DNA of 64,000 nucleotides. It comes from Acanthopleura granulata (taxonomy: Eukaryota > Mollusca > Polyplacophora > Chitonida > Chitonidae). Both the position numbers and the translations under genes were made by a program. Shown in pieces: positions 44,201 to 55,000 of this stretch (positions are counted from its first letter, which is position 1; the number at the start of each line of letters is the position of its first letter). The notes below the pieces were generated by a model, which saw only the letters and a program-made list of their open reading frames with translations, searched no databases and was not told where the DNA came from. Location: assembly GCA_016165875.1 (NCBI GenBank), contig JABBOT010000023.1, positions 3,077,644-3,141,643 of the forward strand, read 5' to 3'.

Positions 44201-46391
44201 CCCTGGCAGTTTTGCCTTAACACACATACAAACATTTAATCATAGAGCCTTGTCATATCAAACGGCTTCAGTGTATATAACTATTGATTTATTGATTGAT
44301 TTGATTGGTGTTTTACGCCGTACTCAAGAATATTTCACGTATGGTGAAACCCATGACCATGCACAGGTTGCTGGCGGACCTTCCCAGGTACGGGCGGAGA
44401 GGAAGCCAGCATGAGCTCATGTTGAACTCAGAGAGAGCACATTGGTGATAAGCACGGAGTTAAATTTATAAATATTAACTATATTTGCACGACATTAAAG
44501 CCAGCCAGTTTTACCATTTAAGGCCATATATGCATGTAGATATCGTGGTAATTAGATTTGTATCGTATCGACTATATAACGAATAAATATTTTCATTATA
44601 TATATACACTGGTATTGTTTTTAATTTCAACAAAATTCGGGAAATCATTCAGGAAACTCTTTACTTTTTAACCTCCGTTTACAACCATACGAAAGCGCTA
44701 AATTCATCAATAATTAATTACTAAAGCGGTGCATTTATCATTACCCATGGTAAATAAAGAGAAACATTCACTGTGTTGCCTGCTTCGTTGTGTTTTGTGT
44801 CTTTGTACAGTTTCATCAACCCTATAGTTAGACAGTAGAACGCGTGCTATTGCTCACTATATAAGATGCTGGCAACAACCCGAGTAGATTTACCCAATGA
44901 TATAAACATCTACAAAACTGAGAAAATTATAGAAAAAAACTTAAATATATGTCAATATAAAGTGCAAGTTGTATGTTCTTTGATGGAAACCATTTCCTCC
45001 TATAACGTACCATGTATGCATGTGGTTGTTAAGTTTTCTTCCTACATTGACAGGTATATTAGTTGTATAGTAACAGTTGTGCACGATACCAAGCAGATGA
45101 AACTGTTATCTTTGTCATTATCTTTGAAGAAGAATATCCGATTCACTGACATCATGCCTTATCTCGATATATAATGTTTACAATGTATGTGGGTTTTGAA
45201 ACGCTTTTGATTATCAGCAAATAGATAAGCGCTGTAGTGCCCTCCTCGAAAAGACTTCACATGTACTAGAATATATATACATGTGTACCCACGTTTTGAG
45301 ACAACTGTTTCAGGACAACACTGCATATCATACAGTCTGGCAAGTATACATCGTTCCTACAAAGAAAAGATAATTGAAAGCCTCCAGTGTGATTGTTGGT
45401 CCGCGATGACATAAATATGCTTTGGAAACGAGAAAACAGACAACATTAATGCATGCTTTGTTGACAGTGCTGTTCCTTGTTTCATTTTTTCTTCAACCAT
45501 GCTTGTTCATTTAGCAATGACCTCTATAGTCTATTTTGCTTAAACGGATCCCAATCCACCAATAGAATCCGTGGGGTAGGATGTGGTAACCCTTGCTAAA
45601 TTGAAACTTTCAGATGAGTGTAATAATGATGTTGTTGTTCTTGGTTTTTTGGACCGGGTGGTAAATGAGTTGAATGTATTTATATAATTTGTTCTTCCCG
45701 TCAAATGGTGGAGACAGCAGAATATTCTATTCACAATACAAGTCGATCCAAGAGTTTTTGATACTACAGAGCTTATTCATCACTATATGCAGCTGCCATC
45801 ATTGCCGCTGTGTTCCTTTAAACACTCTGAGATGAAACCAGCTTACGAGAGGAAAAGAAAGCAAAACACTTGTTAAACCTACCACATGAACAGCGGTACT
45901 TCGGTATCTATGTGCCAGTTCTTTTTAACATATCCCTGAAGGAACTTTCGGACTGTGACTTCGCGTTCCACAGAAGACTGATCAGTGGTAGTAACCCACG
46001 TTGTAAAAGCCTGTGGCCGAGAAATAAGATGATTGTCTCTTTCCCAGAGGTCAAATGCCGGAAAATGCCGACTGGCTCCTGGGAGGAGAATAGGTTTATG
46101 GGACAAAACATATTCATTGAAAAACTTATGTGGCTTTAAGTTGGGTGAAACAGACTCAATATCTTGCACTGTGCCACTTGACCCAAAGAAGTCCATATGT
46201 CCCGACTCTGAGGTCTCCTCGGCACCAGATGAGACCATGCCACGGATATGTCCATTGGCCGTCTTGTCGTCTGCCCCCGTCGATTTCTGTTGCTCTGTGC
46301 TAGCTATATTGCATAGCAAACAACTAACAACAACACGGGTTAATAGTGACGACATAGACACAGGTACACCTAATTTACTTACGCGACCCAT
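35289..46391 (-). CDS. ER-resident JmjC-like/EF-hand protein with KDEL tail, predicted non-catalytic
   Basis: Twelve phase-consistent exons: 46391-45883, 45356-45293, 44148-44023, 43615-43488, 42420-42247, 40860-40788, 39644-39582, 39290-39219, 38901-38806, 38126-37991, 36398-36273, 35578-35289, giving 618 aa (606 if the Met at 46355 is used; both place MSSLLTRVVVSCLLC as a signal peptide). Residues 84-300 form a JmjC/cupin-8-like domain (KPHKFFNEYVLSHKPILLPG ... PGDCIYLPAKW). An EF-hand loop DVDTDGEFSLQD is at 385-396. The tail (480-618) is charged and Glu-rich and ends KEKDEL, an ER-retrieval signal. Expected iron ligands H-x-D and distal H align with V205, R207 and Q278, so dioxygenase activity is unlikely. 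Related JmjC plus EF-hand proteins exist in marine invertebrates, but no named orthologue is recognised. Introns are well supported by GT/AG and phase; the 5' end may be longer. Confidence 0.85.
35648..35840 (-). mobile_element. SINE family A, diverged, in the last intron of the KDEL gene
   Basis: Reverse-oriented 3' part: tttacttatttgactg, aacgccgtgctaaagaat, catggtgggag and acccacgaccatcc. Confidence 0.7.
35841..36272. other. Intron of the KDEL gene without recognised features
   Basis: A+T-rich sequence; the frames at 35915-36209 are not supported as coding. Confidence 0.4.
37035..37640 (+). repeat. Dispersed repeat with AGGTCA-type half-sites, copy 3
   Basis: It contains gaagaaccctattaatttt, agaccttgaccttt and gttcaaggtcatttcggtca at 37187-37240, then diverged sub-units with gttcaccaat and ctctatctcttgaacag. 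It lies in an intron of the KDEL gene, antisense to it. Confidence 0.8.
38503..38738 (-). mobile_element. SINE family A in an intron of the KDEL gene
   Basis: Reverse complement of the element: (ttta)n, tgattggtgttttacgcc, cagagcccgggggaaaccc, ggttgctggcagacc, aggaagccagcataagctgg and, at the head, gctaacc. Some middle sequence is missing. Confidence 0.85.
39219..39290 (-). other. EF-hand calcium-binding loop exon
   Basis: A 72-nt exon encodes one canonical loop, D-V-D-T-D-G-E-F-S-L-Q-D, with acidic residues at loop positions 1, 3, 5 and 12 and Gly at 6. Helices flank it. Asp rather than Glu at position 12 is allowed but may favour Mg over Ca. Confidence 0.8.
40315..40600 (+). mobile_element. 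tRNA-derived SINE-like repeat (family B), copy 2
   Basis: The head taatggttagagcgtccgc and B-box-like ggatcaatcccgg are followed by catatcaaagactataaaat. The (cata)-like end is near 40590. It matches 2826-3155. Confidence 0.75.
41668..41850 (-). mobile_element. SINE family A, lacking the 3' tail
   Basis: Reverse orientation: tatggtgggaggacatcggg, agcccggggaaacccacg, gaccttcccatgtgcggcc and a head at gagctaaccccctcagc. The first bases are close to those of 38503-38738, including cgacacgttgtcg. Confidence 0.75.
42025..42160 (+). mobile_element. SINE family A 3' half
   Basis: Carries gtgggaagatctgccagcaa, gtgaaacatccctgacta, cgtaaaacacacatc and a (aaat)n tail. Confidence 0.7.
44285..44455 (-). 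mobile_element. SINE family A with internal deletion
   Basis: Reverse orientation: tgattggtgttttacgccg, tactcaagaatatttcac, then directly gtgaaacccatgaccatg and aggaagccagcatgagc. Confidence 0.75.
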
Positions 46392-46436
46392 AGGTAATCT
46401 ATAAAGTAAATGTAGCTCAGAGACTGATACCAACAA

Positions 46437-47704
46437 ACACTATATATGGACTTGAGAACTGGACACCTGCGAGGTTTCTGCCTATATATATAGAGAGAGA
46501 TAAACCTTGTCCATGCACTTAACATTAGAACAAAGCAATATTTATGAATTATGGGAAGGACCAGTGCAAATCGAAATTTATCACAAAAAAAAAAATCCTG
46601 TCCTAGATCAATATGTTCGGTCCAAAACAATCCAGGCCTTATAAATGACGTGATCTTCATTTCAAGGAGTAGAAATAGCAGTTGTGTCCAGGAAGTGCTA
46701 TTTACAGCAGCAAGTATACGTGTGTGCTGTGTGCTGATCTCAATCAACGTCACAAGTTATTACTGCGAAAAATAATGTGTCAAGGATATTCCATCAAACA
46801 CCTTCACCGGAAGTTTCTTCTATATTACAATGAGTACGCCTCTCTTGTTAGTAAATATGGACGGATTGTTCAGAATCTCTGGGACTCTGCTTCATAATTG
46901 TGCTCAATATCCGCTGGGCTAGGGTCCACGTTGGACATATGAGCAGTAGCAATCAAAACGCAACCGAGATAGCCTACATATTTTATTATTGACACTATAT
47001 GTACTAACTTGGTACACGATTTGGAAATCGATTCATCCGCCTAGGACACTCATTGCATCTATTCGTCATCATTGAAAAGTGTTGACTCCTTCTTTTGCAT
47101 GAATCCGTCCTGATTTTATATTTTATAACTTTCTGAACACATGACAACACTTGGGCAAATGTGTACCGTCACCCAAAAAAAGAAAAAAGGAAAACATCAA
47201 CACAGTGTTTTTGTTCTTCAAATGAGAGATATAAATTGAGCTTATCCAAATAGTCACATCTCGTTACCAAAAGAAAGACACGAAACGTTATCCTTATTAA
47301 GTAGTGGTATATACATTTTATGCAGACGGGGAAAAAAGAATTATACATTTCTATTCAGAATTTTAAAAAAAATGAAAACGTCAATATACAATGTCGCTCA
47401 CAACTGCAATCTCCAGTTTACGGTTTGACGACGAGTATCCACAAGGTCTTACACTTTTGCCACAATTTTATTCAAAGGGTATGTGTGCGTTCAGAATTTT
47501 GAGCGAGTGAAGGTTAAAGAAACTGTGAACTGCCTTACGGTATTCCACTTTGTGACCGTAGTGTATGATGATAAGCGCTGGGGATGACAGACGTTATGAG
47601 TTCATGGGAGCTCGGAAAAACATCCGCAGTCGCCGCATCGTTGAAAAAGAGCGCTCGCATTCTGCTGAAGTGACACTTAATGTGTAGGCCATCTGCAGGA
47701 GTAC
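46437..47704. other. Upstream/intergenic region of the KDEL gene
   Basis: It presumably holds the promoter and 5' UTR of the minus-strand KDEL gene, but no convincing TATA box or initiator could be chosen. Short frames here have no recognisable similarity. Confidence 0.35.
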
Positions 47705-48655
47705 ATATTAAGTTGGAAACTGGATCTTGTCACAAAGCTGAATCGATTTTGCAAGCGAATCAGGTTGATTAGGTTTTTCAACCTGACTCCACTTGACTTT
47801 CCAGCAGAGAAGTTCTATATCTACAAGATCAGGCTTTGGCACATCGTCAGCATCTACAGGCCTACATCTCGAGCCTTTGCCTGTGTGGGTTTCGGTGCCA
47901 TCGTCACAAAATAAAGATGGTGTGAGGTACAACAACTGTGCTGCTATCTGGGACCTTGGTCCAAACATCGTTTCCATTTCGGCAACGAGCGAGTCTAAAT
48001 GAGTAACCTGCGTTCGTGATACGGTAGTAGGCCTACTCCTCTGGGTTTGTAACTGGTTAATTTTCTCGATTCACTTGACGTTTGGAAATGCGGGGCATTT
48101 AAGGCGTTACTCCAAGTTTGTCTGCAAGTCTCACAGCTTGAGCGGTACTATTGTAAAACTGACTGTCAATGTCTTATTTCATCGCCTCCAAGCTGACTTT
48201 AGCTGCATTAATATGGCGGTATGCATCGACGATGCCAACGCTTTTCCCCTGAAGGTGTTGAGTGAGCCCGTGGACCGGGTGTACAAGGAATACATACAGA
48301 TCAAGCCAACAATGAAATCCAAGTCTGTAATTGACTTTAAGCGCGTAAAAGACTCGGCTTATCAGTCACTGTCCCATCCAAAATAAGGCAAACTCCTTAT
48401 CAAATTCGTCTAGATTTGGGAGATTTCCGTTTATAATTTCAAAGCACTCTACCAGGAAAGGAAGAGCAAAATAAAAGCCTTGTCATAAGCCTTGTCACGC
48501 TCTGACCAACGCTTCTTACACAACCTAACAATCACCTTCCCTGGACCGAAATGTTCTTTCCTTTTAATCTTGGCTACCATTCCTAACAGACTTTCTCGTT
48601 TGGGAGAATAATTAATGACAATGGCTATGTCTTTCATGGATGCTAGCACATCTGT
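47705..48655 (-). pseudogene. Broken hAT-type transposase (ZMYM1/THAP12-like)
   Basis: Reading the minus strand, 48649-48449 shows INYSPKRESLL and VRLCKKRWSERDKAYDKAF, typical of this hAT subgroup. The following region in shifting frames shows HGLTQHLQGK with IVDAYRHINAAK. 47977-47708 shows METMFGPRSQIAAQLLYLTP and LVDIELLCWKVKW. Several frameshifts and stops separate these. Terminal inverted repeats were not found. The plus-strand ORF at 48075-48386 is a shadow of it. Confidence 0.75.
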
Positions 48656-49092
48656 ATGTTATTTTCTGAGCAACTACATACAAGTGATAAATTTAGAATG
48701 TGAGAATTGCAATGAGTGTATGTATAATATAGTCCTACATATATGAATTATCGACCTACCGTTATACTGGTCTAGTATGTAGGCTATTACATGTACTGTA
48801 CAATTAGAGCAAAACTTTCAGACGGCAGACATATAAATTTAAACATGAATTGAGGGCAAAATAATTGGAGATAAGTCATAATTCTTTTGCACACATGAAT
48901 AATTAGCCATTTGTGAATACTGAAACAGATTGTCATTTATAGGAAGAACTTCAATCGATCCAGGAGTGAAGAAGTTGGCCTAGGCCAAGTTAACGCTGCA
49001 GTCCTGCAAAGCATGGCTATCACAAAGCATTATGGGTAACGCAAGTCAGTTCCGCCTGAGACAAGCGGGATACAGTGCAAGAAGATATCAAG
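48656..49092 (+). promoter_or_regulatory. Probable promoter and 5' UTR region of SRRM1
   Basis: The 437 bp before the SRRM1 start codon have no other gene. The last ~90 bp are less A+T-rich (gcattatgggtaacgc, gacaagcgggatacag) than the rest. No TATA box is positioned clearly. Assigned by location only. Confidence 0.4.
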
Positions 49093-52000
49093 ATGACCGA
49101 TGCTGGATTTTTCAAGGTACAAACAACTGTTATGATCAGGGACAGTGGTGGTATTTGTATACAGTATCATTGTTTGTCACTTAGATAGGAGCTTTGGAAG
49201 AATAAACTCCCAAACTAGGCAAATAACTAAACGTTAGAGCCTCTGTGATCACCCAATCCAATATGGCGCCGATATTATAATGCTTGTATCGTGGAGGCAC
49301 ATGATTCGCCGTTCCCTGTTGTCGTGTCTGTTTCAGATTTGTGTTTTGGAATTATAAAATTTAGCGCTTTTTCACCACTCAAATTTACTGTTGCTAAAAT
49401 CATATCACGCGATCTAGTGATGCGATGTACCAAAGTACATGATGCAGGCAGGCCTGCGTTAATTCATTACATCTAGTCTAGTACATCCAGACAGACTCGG
49501 TGTATTAATTTAAAAGGCAGCAGTTAAAACCAGGGCGTTTTCAAGTGGTAGAGTGACCTCAGTTCGTTGAGGAATGATCTTTTCACAATTAACATGAGAA
49601 AATTGGGTCAGAGACGAAGAAAGGCACAGCCACCTATTAAGATTTTGGCATTCATCATCACATTGAGCCCATCTCTGCAGATTTCTGAACAGTCGATGGA
49701 CACAAGTGGGACTCCAGCTCTCCTATTTTGCCCATTTCTATGTCGTTTCCCACTAGAATCTCGAGTGCCAGCACTGTTTCGTAATTCACTACCTGGGAGC
49801 CTCTGTGGCCAAAATGGCTAATGCGCTAGTTCAACATAATGACCCAGGAGCCATTTCACCAATGATGTACGTGGGAAGGTGCCAGCAACCTGGCACTTGG
49901 GCTCTGCCCGGCTTCCTTCCACCATAATTCTGGCTGCCCTCATATAAGTGAAATATTCTTAAGTGTGGCGTAAAACACGAATCAGATAAATAGATAATTC
50001 ACTGCCCTTATCAATGAAACAATTTAACTGGCTGGTTTGTGGTCACTCTTATTGGGAAATCTTACAATGTAATGAAACAGCTGACTGACTGCCATTTTGA
50101 AATGTGACACGACCTAATCTGTTTCTGAAATGTAACTGAGTTCTGGCATCCAAAACAGCCCAAAAACTGTCATGTTGTCATTGCCTATAGGCACAACTTC
50201 TCTCTTTATAATACCACTGGGGCCTCCATGGCTCAGTTGGTTAGCATGGTAGGGCAGCGTAATGACTCAGAAGCCTCCCACCATTGCTGTCACTGTGAGT
50301 TGAAGTCCAGCTCATGCTAGCTTCCTCTGTGGCCGTACGTGAGAAGGTCTATCAGCAACCTGCAGATGGTCGTGGATTTCCCCCGGGCTGTGCTCAGTTT
50401 CCTCTCAGCATAATGCTGGCTGCCGTTGTATAAGTGGAGAAGTGGAGAAGGGCGTAAAACATCAACCAAATATTTAAATAAATAAAAACCACTGAGAAGG
50501 ATATAAAAAATAACTTGTTGAATGGCGGTAAGGTTTCATTACAAGAGCGTGGACCTAGCGAGACCTGTTCCATCGAGCGTTCTGCTCATGTGCGAATAGG
50601 TACAAAACACTACCTCTGCTTCATAAAACTGTCTCAAATATATCTTTGTCAGACTTGTTTGACCTTCAAAAAGTATTGATATGAAAGTTTAGTTGTCTAA
50701 CTAAACAAATAGTTTGGAAATGCATAAAATCTTTTTCAGACAGATCGGCGATTAAAGCAGTGACACACCAGCTGGAATTTCATGACTGCCAAGGCTTAAG
50801 GAGCAGCCATTTGGGATGAATCACAAGTTTGGGTTTTGGTAGAGTTCTCATTCCTGGACGTCACTGAACCCTGTTGATAATTTTAGGTAGCATGCTAAGC
50901 ATAGTTCTATAATGTGACTTGGTGAATCAGTGGTTTCACTTTTGTTTACAGGGGACAAGTGCGGACCAGGATAATCGGTTTGCGGATAAGAAAAAAAAGT
51001 TGATGAAGTCGATGAGATTTGCTGATGGTTTAGAGAAAAAGGTGACACATTTGACTACTGTATTTCTCTCATGGCTCATATTTTAAAATGCATTTTCAGA
51101 TGCACATAAAGGCCAATGCTTATTTTTTCTGAAAAGAAATGTATCAAAAAACTTGTTTAAGTGGCCCTATAATGTGGAGCACTGAGTCATATTCAAACAG
51201 CGTGTGTCAGTTCAAAAATGCCTATCTTTAGGCGAAATACAGTACTATTTGTACTTAGCATACATGTAACTTGTCTCTGCTAGAAAGGCACATAAGCTGT
51301 TGGTCCTAGCTTTGAACAGGATTTTTTTCTAGACTCCCCCAGAACTACCATTGTTTCCATGGAGTTTAAATCATTTACCTTCCTCTTAAATGGCATTTAT
51401 CTTGCTATACAGGTGAAACTCCATTTGTGGTCTGTGGCATTACTTTCCTGTGACCTGCTGTATGCTTTGAGTCCTCACTAACCATTTCTTCAAGAGTAAA
51501 AATGACCCAGGTTGTGCATGGCATTAAACACTGATCATGTAAAAAATAGATGTTGATAAAGCAGTAGTATTTGAATACATTTTGTTTGAATACTCTTAAT
51601 ATAAGTGAATATTTTATGTTAATGGTTACAGGTGGACATGAGCAAGGTGAATGTGGACACCATAAAACCCTGGATAGCACAGAGAGTCACAGCCCTGCTG
51701 GGATTAGAAGATGATGTTATAGTTGAATTTGTATATAATCAGTTGGAAGAGAGAGTGAGTATCTGAACACCGTCTTGCGTGTTGTGGTTGTCCTGCTGAA
51801 AATGTTTGCTGTTCTGTATTTATACTCTGTATGCTGTACATTTTTCTGCAGATATTGGTTATTCAAAGGATAAAATGTACTTTATAATAAATGTCTTCTT
51901 GTAATAATCTTTGAATTGCAATGTTTAAAGACATTTTTGATTGAAAATATTTAGATGTTAACAATTTTTATGATTCATTGTTTTCAACTCAGTATTCGCT

Positions 52001-55000
52001 TCCTCTTGAATAACAGAATGTGCTCAGTCCCTGTGCTCAAACCTCTAAGTTGCACCTTAATGATGGTTTAGGAATTGGATTATTACAAAGGACCTGAATT
52101 CTTTGCTAACGGTAACAGTCACTATGTTATATTATAACGAGTTAAAACTTCAGCAGTTGAATACATATAAATTTTGCCGGTAATTGTAACCTGTAGAGAG
52201 CTGTGACTTATTCTCGACTGTTTCCTCCCCCTCAATTAGAGAAGATCAAATAAAATTCGCCTCGCACCCCTGAATCTGAATTCAAGCCCCAGCTGGTCAT
52301 GACACAATGCAGGGTTGATAATCTAATAGCTAAAATCTGGAGGCAGCGAGGCACTACATCATGAGAACTGACAATGCGGGTGTGTATCCTCTCACAAGCT
52401 AAGTGCAGTTTTCTTTTTAACTATTTTCTTGACTTAAAAAACTTGCAATGTGATCGGGTGATTGATCTGGCCATTCTGCCCTGGTTGTGACTTGTGTTGT
52501 ACTGTAGTGTAAAGCATGACTCCACATTCTACTGTTTCTTTAAGAAAAAGCCTTATTCACCAAGGAACCCACAGACAGCTTCCTGTTTTTGTAGTGTTTG
52601 GTCTGCAATACAATTCCATTTCATTGTTCTTGCAAAACACCAATATTTAATTTTGAACAGAGGACATTAAAGCAAGTTTAAAGAGAATTTGATGGTGAAA
52701 CAGTCAAGCTTTTAGTCAGGGATTTTGAGGATGCGTGACTTTTCAACCTGTTATCTGCGATAAAACAGCCATAAGGTTATCAAAAGGAAGTAAGTATGGG
52801 ACAATTGATTATACATTACTTCACAGTAAGTATTCTCTTTGGGTCCATTGTAGTTACAGGCGTAGTGATGGCTGCTGCTCTACAGCTACAAGAGTTAATA
52901 GAAATGCAGCTGAAGTGATATTAAATGTTTTCGTCAAAATGTGCATTACGTTTTAATATTTCCCTTGGAATGTTTTATTTGCTTCTGAAAACTGCAATAA
53001 TTCTCATTACGCATTCATTCTTCGGAACCTCTGTGAAACTGTGTTTCTTCCCTGTATGTTGCTGTAGTTTCCTGACCCGAAGGAGATGCAGATAAACCTA
53101 ACTGGTTTCCTCAACCCTAAGAATGCCCGTATTTTCCTGGGAGAGTTATGGGACTTGCTACTTAGTGCTCAGGAGAACATTGGAGGAATTCCTGCTCAGT
53201 TCCTTGAACAGAAGAAAGAAGAAATCAAAAAGAGACAGGTATAATTTTAACTTTGATCTGTTTGTTGTATTCTTTTAACTCTTCTTAGTTACGTTCAAGA
53301 GTAATTTTGCTCAGTACTTTCCTAATAACCTGAATTGGCATTGCAGAAGTCTCTCGAGATCACGCCGGTTTTGGTCGAGACTGTGGGGCTCTCGCACTGA
53401 ACAACAACATTGTTAACTTGTTTGAAATCATAGCTCTAGTGGGCTTACCCATAGATAATTATCTCTGATTCCAACTACATGTACATCATTTCCTCAAGTT
53501 TACATGCGTCCACTACCAGCCTGCTATTATGTTCATCTTATGTAATCGTGGCCACCATTCATGTGTCAGACTACCATGCTTGTAATATCTTGAATATTTG
53601 TAACCCTTCCTAAGGTGCTACATGTATATAAGCCTGTATAGTCCCTTACTGTACATATTTCCTGATGATGGCACAAACTAACTAGCTGAAATATAGATTG
53701 ATGATGTAATGACCTCAATATTTGGAGTTACATTCGTTCTATTGTATGAAGATCACTTGTCAGCTTTGCTGGTGTGTATAGCCAGTTGGTGCCCAGGTGG
53801 TTTGGTCCTTGGGGCAGCATTTGTCCTAGTCGTGAATATGTTGTAAATATGTTTTTTTGTAACATAACAATGAGAATTGTTTCACTGTCTATGTGACTGA
53901 TAATTGTAACCTCCTTTAGGATGAAAGAGAAAGTCTGTGCTTAGCTTGAGACATGTGCAGGACTGTGGAGAAAGGTGCATTGAAGTGATTGAATGGGGTG
54001 TTTTTTTAGGCAGAACATGAACGGATACAGGCGAGCTTAAGGAAGAAAGAAGAAGAAATCAAGGAAACTCTGATGAAGGAACGCAAAGAAAGTGACAAAA
54101 AAGACAAAGTTAAATCTGAGAAGTAAGCATCAGTGGATATAAGTGATGGTGTCTAGTGGTAATTATCCATGCTGGCTGTGACTTGTACCTAAACTGATTA
54201 CTTCTGTACATGTACAATATCGTCCTGCATTTTATGCTTCTTCTAAGCAGTTTTTGAAACACAACTTGAACAATTTAAAGTGTCACTGAAGTTCCTGCCA
54301 TGTTTCCTGTTGTTACAAATTTGCTGGTTTTGTTACAGAGACGGAAGTGTATCACCCAGTAAACAAGAGAATGGGAAGGACAAGGACCTAGACTCTGGCC
54401 CACATTCACCACAGCCTGTGGCTAAGCGCTCTAGATCACGTAGTCGCTCCACATCCCAACCAAAGTCTGCCACAGGAACCTCACCCACACGTGGAGACGC
54501 AGCCACAAATGACAAGTGAGAAGCAGGACTTTCAAGTGTGCAATCTATATTAGCCTACCTACATGAAATAGTTAATGTACTTACGAAATTTAGAATGCAT
54601 TTTTTGTCTTTGAGGCGATAAGAACCTTAACCAACCAAGTCAACGTTTTAGCATTGATGAAACTGAATGGCTGGAACTGGAAATTCCTCATTTTTGACCA
54701 CCTGCCATGCAGAATCACAAGGACATGAAGGCAGGGTAAATGTTTTTATTTTCAGACCATTCACAGTATATGTCAGTCAACACCTTCAGAAAAGCTTGGC
54801 CTCTGTTGTGCTCCAGTTTTGGTTGGAGTTGGAACGAGTTGAATCATTAGAATTGGCAGATTTTATTTTCTGATTTGTGTGTATTATATATGAAATATAT
54901 ACGCATGACAGATCTGATCTTCCTGCAGATAATCTACCTATGGAAAGAGATAACAGGTGACCTCGCTCACACTGGACATCTTGTTGTACATGTTTTTACC

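Noticed and set aside
46392..46436. Upstream Met at 46436 as start of the KDEL protein
   Set aside because: It would bury the signal peptide behind 27 residues; the Met at 46391 or 46355 fits a secretory protein better, though the point is not settled.
48075..48386. Plus-strand 103-aa frame
   Set aside because: Antisense of the hAT transposase remnant, which has recognisable motifs on the minus strand.
53660..53720. C/D-box snoRNA in an SRRM1 intron (tgatgatg, ctga, tgatgatg)
   Set aside because: No D box at a suitable distance after the second C-like box and no terminal stem.
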